From assembly GCA_937957685.1 (NCBI GenBank), contig CALGAO010000055.1:1-36108 (forward strand): DNA of 36,108 bases. Direction: 5' to 3'. The translations under genes and the position numbers were made by a program. The notes under the pieces were generated by a model that did not search any database, had not been told where the DNA came from, and saw nothing but the letters and a program-made list of their open reading frames with translations. Origin of the DNA: an uncultured Paenibacillaceae bacterium. Lineage in GTDB: Bacteria; Bacillota; Bacilli; Paenibacillales; DA-C8. This document shows positions 24,210-32,995 of the stretch, piece by piece (within the stretch, counting starts at the first letter, position 1; the number at the start of each line of letters is the position of its first letter).

Positions 24210-25094
24210 ATGTACAAAGAGCAAAGAATCTGGCAATGGATATCGCACATCGTGATGATCCTCCTGTCTCTGGCTGCCGTATTGCCGTTCATCCTGCTGT
24301 TTGTTTCATCGATTACGGACGAGAGCACGCTGATTCGCAACGGTTACAGCTACTTTCCGGAGAAGCTCAGCCTGGAAGCCTATCGCTACCTGTTCGACCA
24401 TTCCGACACCATCTTCCGGGCTTACGGGATCACGATCATCGTGACCGTGATCGGGACCTCCGTCGGGCTCATCATCACGTCGATGGTCGCCTACGCCGCT
24501 GCGCGCCGCGACTATCCGTTCCATCGGATCCTGGCTTTCCTGATCTTCTTCACGCTGCTGTTTAACGGCGGGCTGGTTCCCACTTATCTGTTGTATGCCC
24601 AATACCTGCAGATCAAGAACTCGCTGCTCGCCCTGATCGTTCCGTATCTGCTGATGAACGGATTCAACACGCTGCTCGTCAGGAACTATTATCTGACCTC
24701 CGTGCCGGACGAGCTGATCGAGGCGGCCCAGGTGGACGGCGCAGGGGAGTTCCGGACGTTCTTCACCATCGTGTTCCCTCTGTCGGTGCCGATCCTGGCG
24801 ACGGTGGGCCTGCTGCAAGCCATCATGTACTGGAACGACTGGTTTAACGGGATGATCTTCATCACCAATCCGAAGCTGTTCAGCCTGCAGAATGTGCTGA
24901 ACACGATGATGACCAACATCGAATTTCTCGCCACGACAAGCACCAGCGATGCCGCGTCCATCATCGCGCAGGTGCCGAGCACAAGCGTGCGCATGGCGAT
25001 CGCTGTGATCGCGGTCGTGCCGATCTTCATCGCCTATCCTTTCTTCCAGAAATACTTCGTCAAGGGGATCACGCTTGGCGCTGTGAAGGGATGA
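24210..25094 (+). CDS. Carbohydrate ABC importer permease, YtcP/MalG-like
   Basis: 294 residues with about six membrane segments and the EAA loop ELIEAAQVDGAGEFRTFF near residue 170. It is the second transmembrane subunit of the CUT1-type importer and pairs with the product at 23253. A GAGGGGGG ribosome site lies upstream of the ATG. The extended YtcP-type features are present: FTLLFNGGLVPTYLL, and a long loop before the last segment. The protein ends in FVKGITLGAVKG, the typical C-terminus of this group. The gene is followed by a strong terminator. Confidence 0.9.
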   Translation: MYKEQRIWQWISHIVMILLSLAAVLPFILLFVSSITDESTLIRNGYSYFPEKLSLEAYRYLFDHSDTIFRAYGITIIVTVIGTSVGLIITSMVAYAAARRDYPFHRILAFLIFFTLLFNGGLVPTYLLYAQYLQIKNSLLALIVPYLLMNGFNTLLVRNYYLTSVPDELIEAAQVDGAGEFRTFFTIVFPLSVPILATVGLLQAIMYWNDWFNGMIFITNPKLFSLQNVLNTMMTNIEFLATTSTSDAASIIAQVPSTSVRMAIAVIAVVPIFIAYPFFQKYFVKGITLGAVKG

Positions 25095-25129
25095 TCGGGA
25101 AAGGGCAGATCGTCTGGTCATATTGACAA

Positions 25130-25173
25130 GCCATTCATTTGCGATGTTTTCCTCGCAGATGTCTGGCTTTTTT
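25130..25173 (+). terminator. Intrinsic terminator after the permease operon
   Basis: A 9-bp stem with one G-U pair (25136-25144 with 25153-25161) is extended by GCCA/TGGC across a 2x2 internal loop. An 8-base loop closes it, and six T follow (25168-25173). Confidence 0.82.
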
Positions 25174-25202
25174 GCATCGTGCAGGCAGATCTGGAAATCC
25201 GA

Positions 25203-25269
25203 TTGTGCGGGAAGTCGGCTTGTGATATGCTATAGCTATACGGGTTTACATTGTGTTAATGATTAACAC
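25203..25269 (+). promoter_or_regulatory. Promoter and perfect palindrome before the response regulator
   Basis: A candidate promoter is TTGTGC (25203-25208), 17 bp, TATGCT (25226-25231). A perfect inverted repeat, GTGTTAA-TGA-TTAACAC (25253-25269), lies just downstream of the predicted start and could be an operator or mRNA hairpin. A partial copy (TGTTAATGATT) occurs at 12716-12726. Confidence 0.5.
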
Positions 25270-25297
25270 GCATACTCCTGGAAAGGATGACTCCATC

Positions 25298-26914
25298 ATG
25301 CTCCAACTTCTGATCGTGGATGACGAGAGAGTAGCCATTGAAGCCATACGGCATGCGGTCCCCTGGGAGCAGCTCGGGATCTCGCAGGTGTACGAAGCCA
25401 GCCATATCAGGAAGGCCAAGGAAATCATGCAGAAACATCCGATCGATATCCTGCTGTGTGATATCGAGATGCCCCAGGGCAACGGTCTGGAATTGATCGA
25501 ATGGGTGAATGAGCACCATCCCGGGATCGTCACGATCTTCCTGACCTGTCATGCCAACTTTCAATATGCGAAGAAGGCCATGAAGTACGGTTGTCTGGAC
25601 TATATTTTGAAGCCGCTTCCATACGATGAGCTGACGGCCTCGATCCGCAAGGCGATCGACAAGGTGAACAGGGAGAAGGAGATGCTGGAGAATACGATCA
25701 TTCGCGAAGCGTGGAAACGGAACGAGCAGCAGCTCATCGAGCATTTCTGGCTGGAGGTCATCAAGCAGTCGATACCGGCCGATCCGCGGGCGATCTACGA
25801 GGCTGCGGCCAGCCGGAAGCTGGCGCTGCCTGAGCATGCGGATTACCTGCCCATCCTGATCAAGATCCGCAGGTGGAACAAGGAGCTGAACAAGCGCGAT
25901 CTGAGAATCCTCGACTACGCCCTGCGCAATGCCGGGCAGGAGGTGCTGCTCAACATCAGGGAATACTCGGCAGGCTATCTGGTCTCCGTCGATGAGGAGA
26001 CGTGGCTGGCCATTCTGAACTGCCCGTCGCCGGTTGAAGCGGACCGGCTCCTCGGCAATGGCCGCTCGTTCATCCAGGCCTGCAACCAATATTTCTACTG
26101 CGACGTGTGCTGCTATATCGGAAGCCCGGTTCCCATCCACAGGCTGGCCGGCGCCGTGGAGCTGCTGATGGATCATGATTCGAACAATGTGACCCGGATC
26201 AATGAGGTGATGATCGTGTCGGAGGCCCATCATCGCGGGACCTGCGCCATCGAGATGCCCGACATGACGACCTGGGGGGTCCTGCTGCAGGAGAATGCCG
26301 GCGAACAGGTGATGCTGGAGATCAAGGCCTATCTGCGCAATCTGATCCACGACAAGGGCGTGAACAAGCCGTTCCTGCGGCGTTTCCAGCAGAATCTCAT
26401 CCAGATGGTGTATTATGTCCTGAAGATCAAGGGGATCCAGGCGCAGGAGCTGTTCACGGATCAGCTGTCGGTGCAGCGGTTCGCCCAGGCGAACCGGTCG
26501 ATCGAGGACCTGATCCTGTGGGCCGAGCATGTGCTGGGCAAGGCGATGGACCTGATCCAGGCCGTGGATCATAAGGTGTCCGTTGTGCAGCGGGTGATGG
26601 ACTATATACATGCCAATCTGGAGGAGGATCTGTCGCGCGAGATCATCGCTGACTGGGTGGGGATGAACCCGGATTATCTGACCCGGCTGTTCAAGAAGGA
26701 GACGGGGCTTACCATCGTCGATTACATCTCGCAGGTCAGGGTCGAGCGGGCCAAGGAATTGCTGGCGAAGACCGATATGCCGATCAGCATGATCGCTTCG
26801 TCGGTTGGCTATTATAATTTCTCGCATTTCTCGCAGATGTTCAAGAAGCACGCGTCCATGAGCCCGGGCGCCTATCGCAACCGCCATCGCACGCTGGAAG
26901 CGGCCACAACCTGA
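25298..26914 (+). CDS. YesN-type response regulator with AraC DNA-binding domain
   Basis: 538 residues. The receiver domain (1-125) has the acidic pair Asp8-Asp9, the phosphorylation site Asp55 in LLCDIEMPQG, Thr83 and Lys105 in ILKPLP. A long middle region of about 300 residues follows, then an AraC-type double helix-turn-helix (about 430-533, with IASSVGYYNFSHFSQMFKK). AAAGGA ends 10 bases before the ATG at 25298; the TTG at 25253 lies in a palindrome and is rejected. The kinase gene follows after 19 bases. Such pairs normally control the adjacent sugar importer. AraC domains bind tandem half-sites about two helical turns apart, so this is the leading candidate for the four GGTC tandem operators. 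Confidence 0.92.
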   Translation: MLQLLIVDDERVAIEAIRHAVPWEQLGISQVYEASHIRKAKEIMQKHPIDILLCDIEMPQGNGLELIEWVNEHHPGIVTIFLTCHANFQYAKKAMKYGCLDYILKPLPYDELTASIRKAIDKVNREKEMLENTIIREAWKRNEQQLIEHFWLEVIKQSIPADPRAIYEAAASRKLALPEHADYLPILIKIRRWNKELNKRDLRILDYALRNAGQEVLLNIREYSAGYLVSVDEETWLAILNCPSPVEADRLLGNGRSFIQACNQYFYCDVCCYIGSPVPIHRLAGAVELLMDHDSNNVTRINEVMIVSEAHHRGTCAIEMPDMTTWGVLLQENAGEQVMLEIKAYLRNLIHDKGVNKPFLRRFQQNLIQMVYYVLKIKGIQAQELFTDQLSVQRFAQANRSIEDLILWAEHVLGKAMDLIQAVDHKVSVVQRVMDYIHANLEEDLSREIIADWVGMNPDYLTRLFKKETGLTIVDYISQVRVERAKELLAKTDMPISMIASSVGYYNFSHFSQMFKKHASMSPGAYRNRHRTLEAATT

Positions 26915-26933
26915 ACAAGGACGGGATGCTCGC

Positions 26934-28664
26934 ATGTACAGAACCTTCGGACGTGTGCCGCTCAACTCCCTTCGCTTCAAGCTGCTCAATATCATCATCG
27001 TCATCGCGGTGCCGCTGGTCCTGCTGCTCATCTATTTCAGCCAGTATTCGATCAAGGTCGTTCATGAGCAGGTCGCCAAGTCCAACAAAAATCTGCTCAG
27101 CATGTACATGGAACAGATGGACGGGACCTTAAGCGAGGTGGACAAGTACCTGGCCACGCTGGGCGCGACCAACTATGACCTGATCAACCTGGCCTCATTC
27201 GCCCGGGAGAATGACTATGCGATGGCCAAGGTCAATCTCAGCAATCGCTTCAAGACGGATCTGCGGCTCTACCCCTTGATCGATTCCATGTTCGTCTATG
27301 TGCCCGCAAGGGACGACTACTTCTATATCTTTAACGAAGGAAGCACCCTGGATGAGCGGCTCAATGTCAAGATGTACATCAGCGAGCGCGTCCGGTCCGA
27401 TGCCCGATCCGGAGCCAGATTCCTGCTCGATGAGTGGGAAGTGAGCCAGATCCAGGGGGAGTATTACCTGATCAAGGTGTATGACTATGGGAGCGTGCTG
27501 CTGGGAGCCTGGGTGAATGTGCGCCGATTGATGCTGCCGATGAATCTGATCAACTTCGGTGAGACGGGCAGGTCCTTCTATGTCACTGACGAGGGGCTGC
27601 CGATGGAGCCGAATGGGCAGACTGCCGCCATTCAGATCGATGTGACCCGGGAGGATGATTATGATTATCTGATCAAGGAGAACCAGGAGAGATATCTGGT
27701 GATCCAGAATCGATCGCAAGTCGGAGCCTTCAGCCTGGTGGCTCTGGTCCAGGAGAAGAGCATCCTGGATCAGCTCCCCATCCTTCGGAATGTCGTGCAG
27801 CTGATCACCTATGGCTCCCTGATCGTGCTGCCCCTTGCCTTTATCCTGATGCAGAGAACGGTGCTGTACCCGCTGAACCGGATCCTGGCCGCGCTGAAGT
27901 TCACCAGGGACGGGCTCATCGAATACCGGATCGAGAATGTGAAGACGTCCTATGAGTTTCAGCGGGTGAACGAGGCCTTCAACCAGATGATGTCGCAGAT
28001 CCACAAGCTGCGGATCGACGTGTATGAGGAGCAGCTGGGCAAGCAGCGGGCCGAGCTGAAGCTCCTGCAGCTGCAGCTGAACCCGCATTTCCTGCTGAAC
28101 TCGCTCAATATCATGCACAGCCTGGCCTTTATGCGCCGATACGAGCTGATCCAGGAGCTGTGCATCATCATCACCCAGTATTTCCGCTACATGCTTCGCA
28201 GCAAGGTGACGTTCGTGCCGCTGGAGGATGAGCTGAAGCATGTGCGCAATTACCTGCGCATCCAGGAGCTGCGATTCCAGGATCAGCTCTCCTACGAGAT
28301 TGAATGTCCGGAAGCGTGCAGGCAGATCGAGGTGCCGCCGCTGATCATTCATACATTCGTGGAGAATTCGATCAAATACGCGGTCACCATGGAGGAGCCG
28401 ACCCATGTGTCCATCGGCATTCATGTGACTCAGGAGCCCGAGCCACGCATGAACATCCGGATCGCCGACAATGGTCCCGGCTTCCCGGATGATGTGTTGC
28501 AGGCGTTAAGCAACGGAGAACAGCTTCAGGATGAGGAAGAGGAGCATGTGGGCATCTGGAACGTGCAGAGAAGGCTGGAGCTGCTGTATGAAGGCAAGGC
28601 GAGGATCGGATTCTCCAATCTTGCGCAGGGAGCCTGCGTCGAGCTGTCGCTGCCTCTCGCCTGA
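26934..28664 (+). CDS. YesM-type sensor histidine kinase
   Basis: 576 residues. Membrane segment 1 (about 18-38) and segment 2 (about 284-308) enclose an extracytoplasmic dCache-like sensor. A HAMP region (about 309-365) follows, then the His_kinase domain with the phospho-accepting His385 in QLNPHFLLNSLN. The ATPase domain has the N box FVENSIKY (about 472) and G box DNGPGFPDD (about 512). It phosphorylates the response regulator encoded just upstream. It may sense the extracellular sugar directly or through the lipoprotein. AAGGACGGG provides the ribosome site. No terminator follows. Confidence 0.92.
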   Translation: MYRTFGRVPLNSLRFKLLNIIIVIAVPLVLLLIYFSQYSIKVVHEQVAKSNKNLLSMYMEQMDGTLSEVDKYLATLGATNYDLINLASFARENDYAMAKVNLSNRFKTDLRLYPLIDSMFVYVPARDDYFYIFNEGSTLDERLNVKMYISERVRSDARSGARFLLDEWEVSQIQGEYYLIKVYDYGSVLLGAWVNVRRLMLPMNLINFGETGRSFYVTDEGLPMEPNGQTAAIQIDVTREDDYDYLIKENQERYLVIQNRSQVGAFSLVALVQEKSILDQLPILRNVVQLITYGSLIVLPLAFILMQRTVLYPLNRILAALKFTRDGLIEYRIENVKTSYEFQRVNEAFNQMMSQIHKLRIDVYEEQLGKQRAELKLLQLQLNPHFLLNSLNIMHSLAFMRRYELIQELCIIITQYFRYMLRSKVTFVPLEDELKHVRNYLRIQELRFQDQLSYEIECPEACRQIEVPPLIIHTFVENSIKYAVTMEEPTHVSIGIHVTQEPEPRMNIRIADNGPGFPDDVLQALSNGEQLQDEEEEHVGIWNVQRRLELLYEGKARIGFSNLAQGACVELSLPLA

Positions 28665-28738
28665 ACAATATGCTTTACTGATTGCAATATCATGATGGAT
28701 TTGACATATTATTCTTATATGGGATAAGGGACGTGGAA

Positions 28739-29380
28739 ATGGTGAATGTAACCTGGCATGAGGAAGTTCGCAGCAAGAATCGCGAAGAGATCATCCTGGC
28801 TGCGCAACAGCTGTTCCTCGAGCATGATTTCCACAATGTGGGCATCAAGGATGTATGCCTGAAGGCCGGCGTCAGCCGGGTGACCTTCTATAAATGCTTC
28901 AACTCGATACACGATCTGGCCTTTGAGGTGCAGATCAAGGTGATGTCCGAGATGATGACGTACATCGAGGAGCATTACGACGATGCGGGGACAGGCATCC
29001 AGAAGCTCGAGAAGATGCTGTATGTCTGGCTGGACTTCGTCAAGCAATATCCGAACCATATGAAGTACGTGGGCTTCTTCGATCATTATTATCGGGATCG
29101 GTATCCGAATCCGGAGCTGACGGAACATTATCGGACCTTCGTGCAGCAGGAGCGAAGCGGCATGAGACTGCACGACCTGCTGGAGCAGGGCATCGCGGAC
29201 GGGACGATCAGGGAGGATCTGGACATCAGGCGCATCTCGGCGGTCATCTTCGAGAGCATGATCAGCTTCTTCCAGAGGATGGCGTCCATCGGCAGCATGG
29301 TCGAGCAGGAGCATGGGGTGGAGCAGGAGGAAGTCGCCAGGGCGATGATCGACATGATCATTCGGTACGTGAAGAAGTGA
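28739..29380 (+). CDS. TetR-family transcriptional regulator
   Basis: 213 residues. The N-terminal helix-turn-helix (about 14-60) reads IILAAQQLFLEHDFHNVGIK and continues into AGVSRVTFYKCF, the TetR pattern. The C-terminal ligand-binding region is helical and unassigned. AAGGGA lies 7 bases before the ATG at 28739; an ATG-less extension back to 28682 has no ribosome site. A promoter may lie at 28683-28712 (TTGCAA, 18 bp, TATTAT). It lies between the two-component genes and the convergent DUF5107 gene, and its target is not evident: no palindrome typical of TetR operators is clear just upstream. Confidence 0.85.
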   Translation: MVNVTWHEEVRSKNREEIILAAQQLFLEHDFHNVGIKDVCLKAGVSRVTFYKCFNSIHDLAFEVQIKVMSEMMTYIEEHYDDAGTGIQKLEKMLYVWLDFVKQYPNHMKYVGFFDHYYRDRYPNPELTEHYRTFVQQERSGMRLHDLLEQGIADGTIREDLDIRRISAVIFESMISFFQRMASIGSMVEQEHGVEQEEVARAMIDMIIRYVKK

Positions 29381-29387
29381 CAGAATG

Positions 29388-29440
29388 AAGGGGCTGTCTC
29401 GCCAGCCAGTGATGACCACTGGCCGGCGGGCAGCCCCTTT
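29388..29440. terminator. Bidirectional terminator between the TetR and DUF5107 genes
   Basis: A long two-part hairpin: outer AAGGGGCTG pairs with CAGCCCCTT, and inner GCCAGTG pairs with CACTGGC. It is followed by TTTCTCTT on the plus strand and by a mixed sequence on the minus strand. It lies between convergent stop codons. Confidence 0.8.
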
Positions 29441-29448
29441 CTCTTGCC

Positions 29449-32400
29449 TCACACGCACATCCGCTTGTGCACGGCGGCTCCCTGGTGGCTCGGATCGAGC
29501 CCTAGCGCCTCCTCGAACATCGCGCTCGCCTGCTTCGGGCGGCCGAGGCCGAGATGACCCAGGCCCATCATGTAGTGGCAGTGGATCCGGTTGCGCCTGT
29601 TCAGGTCATCGTCGAACACGAGGAAGTCAGGCAGGGACACGGCGAAGAAATCGAACGTCACGTCGTCGAACAGGTGTTTCTCGCCGTAGTCGATGAGCTT
29701 GTTGAAGCGGCGCCGCGCTTCCTTCTCGTTGCCGAGCCTGCGCCATGCCAAGCCCTGGTAGAAGATCGTGTCCGGCGGCTGGTCGTTGTAGTACATCGCG
29801 CTGGTCGGCTCCTCCAGCCCTTCTGAGGCCAGGCGGAAGTGTTGCTCCGCCGCTTCGTGCTGGTTCAGCGCCTCATATGCGCATCCCAGGTAATAATGGA
29901 TCTGGTTGTCCTGGGCGTTCGCCAGCTTGCCTTCGCCCAGGTTCAGCGGATACGTGAGCGCCTGCTGCAGCAGACCGATCGCGTCCGCATATCGCTCCTC
30001 CTGCAGAGCCTTCTTCCCCAGCTCCACATGGGCGAAGACATGCTGTGCGGTGATCTTTCCTTCGCCGCCTTCCCAAGGATGGAACTTGCGCGCCTGCATC
30101 GCCCCGATCGCATCCTCGTGGCGGCCGAGGGTGTTCAGCAGGGTGACGTACTCCACATACAGGTCGTCGCGCTCCTGCACCAGATGGCGATGCTGCTCGA
30201 GCAGGGCGAACCGCTCTGCGGGCGCGCGACCCAGCTTCTTGTGCAGCTGGTCGAGCTCGTAGAAGATGCGCGCGTCATCCGGCTGCAGGGCGAACGCCCG
30301 CTCCAGCGAGGCCAGGGCGGCCTGCGGATCGCGCCGCTTGTTGTAATAGGCGAGCGCAAGGTTGCGATGCACGATCGGGAAGGCTCCGTTCAGCGCGCGG
30401 GAGGCTTCCCAGTGGCGGATCGCATCGTCATAGCGCTTCTTGTCATACAGCCAGTTGCCGAGGTAGTAATGCGCCCGGTCATCGCCCTCATCCGCGGCCA
30501 GCGCGCTGCCCAGCACGAGATAGTCGAACAGGCTGTTCGGGAAGCAGTAGTCGGGCGATGCCTGACGGGCGAGCTGCCGCTGCTGCTCCGCCTGTCCGGT
30601 GCGGTCGGACCGCTCGTACAGATAGGCGAGCGCGTAATGCACCATCGGCATGAGGTTCGGCTGCTGCACGCCCCTGGTCGGCGCGCCGTCAGCCGCAGAA
30701 GCGGTTGCCTGGCTCGGCGATCCGGTTGGCGCAGGATGCTCCGGCGCGATCCACTCGAGCAAGCCGATCGCTTCGTCGAACAGGCCGCAGAAGGCGTAGT
30801 CGGCGGCCAGGTTCAGGTAGTTGTGCTCGTCGCCTCGCATCAGGCGGTGAAGCTCTTCCAGCACCTGCCCGGCGCGCGCATGATCGCCCTGTGCGGCCAG
30901 GGCCAGTGCGAGCTCGTTGCGGGCGCCGAAGTCGGCGACATCCAGGCGCAGCGTTTCTTCCGCGAACGCAGCTGCTTCGGCGCAGCGGCCAAGCTTGCGC
31001 AGCAGGGCGGCCTTCAGATGGCGCGCCCGGTAATGGCGGACGTTGCGATTCAGCGAGGACTCCACCAGCTCCAGCGCCTCATCGTAGGCGCCCTGGCTGC
31101 TGGCGATCTGCGCCAGAGCGAAGTACCCGCTGTCCTGCCAGGCTGCCGACCACACCGCCTTATAGAACGCCGCATAGGCTTCCTCCAGCCGCCCTTGCAG
31201 CTGCAAGGACAGACCGAGCTGATAATACGCCTCGCTGTCATACGGATTCGGATTGCGCCAGGTGAGCGACCGGATGGCGCGGCGGAAGTACCGCTCGCTC
31301 TCGGCGAACAGGCCGCGGCGCATGAGCAGCGTGCCGTAGGCGACGTTGAGCCGGATGTCGGAGGCATCCCGCTTCAGCCCTTCGAGATAGTAGTCCTCTG
31401 GCTCGAAGGTGGCGTGGCGGTACTGCTCCAGATGCAGGCCGGCAAGGTACAGCTGCTCGTTCGTCTTCAGCTCCTCCGGAGCGGGCAGCGGCTCCGCCGG
31501 GTCCGGCACCCGCTCGATCGACGGCTTGGCGGGCCGATACGCCACCAGCAGACGGCCTGAGGCATCCCGCACCGTTACCTTCAGGTCATGGGGCGCATCC
31601 TCCGCTTCGAGCGCCACCTCGGTCCGGAACGTGGATACCGGAGACAGGAGCACCTTCTCGCTCAGATAGACCCGTTGCTTCCCCTTCAGCTCCACGATGG
31701 CATCGGCGAACTCCGAAGAGGCGTATGCCTGCACCACCGCGGTTCGCGATTCCTCGTCCACTTCCAGATTCACGGCTGCGTCCAGGGAAGCGTTCTTCAC
31801 GACGCCGATGTTCTTGTAGGGCATGAAGTATTGCTTGAAGCTCTTCTCCTCGTATGGCATCAGCCAGGAGAAATCCGGCTGGTTGTCCGTGTATACGCCG
31901 GTCATCAGCTCGATGTACGGGCCGTCCTCGTCGGTCAGATGGCGGTCCCAGGCCTGTCCGAAATCGCCGCAGCCCCATGTCCACTGCTTCTTGCCCGGCG
32001 AAATGTGGTGATTGGCGACGTGCAGGAGACCGGCCTGCACCCCGTGGTCGTAGCCGCCGATGAAGTCGTAGTCCGACTTGTAGGCCATGTAGCTCGTCGG
32101 CACCGGGATGTTCCGGTACCTGGAGATATCGACGCCCTCCGCATAGTCCATCTTGTAGTATACGCCCGTGGCGATCGGGAAGCGCGACACGTCCCGCTTG
32201 CCGTGGTCGAACACGGCGGTGACGTCCGGCGGGAACACCGATTGGGTATGATCGTTGACGCTGACGGCCGGATTGGCCCACCACAGGAACGTCTGCGGGA
32301 AGGGGGTGCGGTTGTACAGCTGGGCATGGATCTCCAGATAGGCCTTGCCCGGATACAGGGTGAACCCTGTCGTCACCTTGGTGCCGTACATCCGGTCGAT

Positions 32401-32859
32401 CTCGCTCACCCAGACGGTGGCGCTGCCGTCCCCGTTCTCCTTCAGCTCCCATTCGACCGGTCCGAACGTGTTGGGCCGATGATGCTGCGGCCAGTTGAAC
32501 TCGATGCCGCCCGATATCCACGGGCCGGCCAGGCCGACCAGCGCCGGCTTGATCACCCGGTTGTAATAGACGAAGTCGTAATGGTTGGTCTTGTCCAACG
32601 CGCGATAGATGCGGCCGCCCAGCTCCGGCATGATCTCGATCCGCAGGTACTCGTTCTCCAGCACCGCCAGCCGGTAGGTCTGCGCCCGCTTCTCATCCAG
32701 GATCCTGTCGATGACCGGGTACGGGTAGACGCGGCCCGAGCTGCCCTGATAGACGCGCTTCTCGAGAAACATCGGATTGCGGTCCGGCTTTCCTATGCCA
32801 TATGTGGGGATGTCCCGCTCCTCCATCCGCACGAGGGCTTTGTGTTGGCTGCTCGTCAT
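29449..32859 (-). CDS. DUF5107 protein with mutarotase-like N-terminus and long TPR tail
   Basis: 1136 residues. The N-terminal half (about 30-420) has the beta-rich, aldose-epimerase-like pattern of DUF5107: YLRIEIMPELGGRIYRALDK, then SGGIEFNWPQHHRPNTFGPV with possible catalytic or binding His and Glu. The C-terminal half (about 515-1130) consists of tetratricopeptide-type helix pairs (for example AYYQLGLSLQLQGRLEEAYA). No signal peptide is seen. Function is not established; carbohydrate binding or turnover is inferred from the fold and setting. AAAGGAGG lies 7 bases before the ATG. It is divergent from an AraC gene that probably controls it. Low-complexity Ala/Arg-rich stretches and high GC give long shadow frames on the other strand. 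Confidence 0.82.
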   Translation of the reverse strand: MTSSQHKALVRMEERDIPTYGIGKPDRNPMFLEKRVYQGSSGRVYPYPVIDRILDEKRAQTYRLAVLENEYLRIEIMPELGGRIYRALDKTNHYDFVYYNRVIKPALVGLAGPWISGGIEFNWPQHHRPNTFGPVEWELKENGDGSATVWVSEIDRMYGTKVTTGFTLYPGKAYLEIHAQLYNRTPFPQTFLWWANPAVSVNDHTQSVFPPDVTAVFDHGKRDVSRFPIATGVYYKMDYAEGVDISRYRNIPVPTSYMAYKSDYDFIGGYDHGVQAGLLHVANHHISPGKKQWTWGCGDFGQAWDRHLTDEDGPYIELMTGVYTDNQPDFSWLMPYEEKSFKQYFMPYKNIGVVKNASLDAAVNLEVDEESRTAVVQAYASSEFADAIVELKGKQRVYLSEKVLLSPVSTFRTEVALEAEDAPHDLKVTVRDASGRLLVAYRPAKPSIERVPDPAEPLPAPEELKTNEQLYLAGLHLEQYRHATFEPEDYYLEGLKRDASDIRLNVAYGTLLMRRGLFAESERYFRRAIRSLTWRNPNPYDSEAYYQLGLSLQLQGRLEEAYAAFYKAVWSAAWQDSGYFALAQIASSQGAYDEALELVESSLNRNVRHYRARHLKAALLRKLGRCAEAAAFAEETLRLDVADFGARNELALALAAQGDHARAGQVLEELHRLMRGDEHNYLNLAADYAFCGLFDEAIGLLEWIAPEHPAPTGSPSQATASAADGAPTRGVQQPNLMPMVHYALAYLYERSDRTGQAEQQRQLARQASPDYCFPNSLFDYLVLGSALAADEGDDRAHYYLGNWLYDKKRYDDAIRHWEASRALNGAFPIVHRNLALAYYNKRRDPQAALASLERAFALQPDDARIFYELDQLHKKLGRAPAERFALLEQHRHLVQERDDLYVEYVTLLNTLGRHEDAIGAMQARKFHPWEGGEGKITAQHVFAHVELGKKALQEERYADAIGLLQQALTYPLNLGEGKLANAQDNQIHYYLGCAYEALNQHEAAEQHFRLASEGLEEPTSAMYYNDQPPDTIFYQGLAWRRLGNEKEARRRFNKLIDYGEKHLFDDVTFDFFAVSLPDFLVFDDDLNRRNRIHCHYMMGLGHLGLGRPKQASAMFEEALGLDPSHQGAAVHKRMCV

Positions 32860-32995
32860 TGCAATTCCTCCTTTGCATGGTTTTGTCTATAATGTATCGT
32901 TCCCCGGGGCAAAATCAAATTGACAAAAGAAGGTTTTTGATGGACAATATTCTTATCCTTTGCTTAAATGGAACAGCGTTGATAAAGGGGGTTCG
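32860..32995. promoter_or_regulatory. Divergent promoter region, DUF5107 gene and AraC regulator
   Basis: Rightward promoter: perfect TTGACA (32920-32925), 17 bp, GACAAT (32943-32948), giving a start near 32955 and a ribosome site AAAGGGGG at 32984-32991. Leftward promoter candidates overlap the same stretch, for example TTGATT with TACATT read on the minus strand. No GGTC tandem operator is present. Confidence 0.6.

Noticed and set aside
25188..25231. Possible fifth tandem operator before the response regulator (GATC at 25188, AGTC at 25213)
   Set aside because: Half-sites deviate from GGTC and lie 25 bp apart rather than 22, and the second falls inside the promoter spacer, so the geometry does not match.
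25256..27031. 591-residue minus-strand open frame
   Set aside because: Antisense shadow of the response regulator, rich in His, Gln, Asp and Leu, with no recognisable motif.
29839..32892. Plus-strand frames of 573 and 434 residues
   Set aside because: Shadows of the DUF5107-TPR gene, which has a perfect ribosome site and clear TPR helices on the minus strand.
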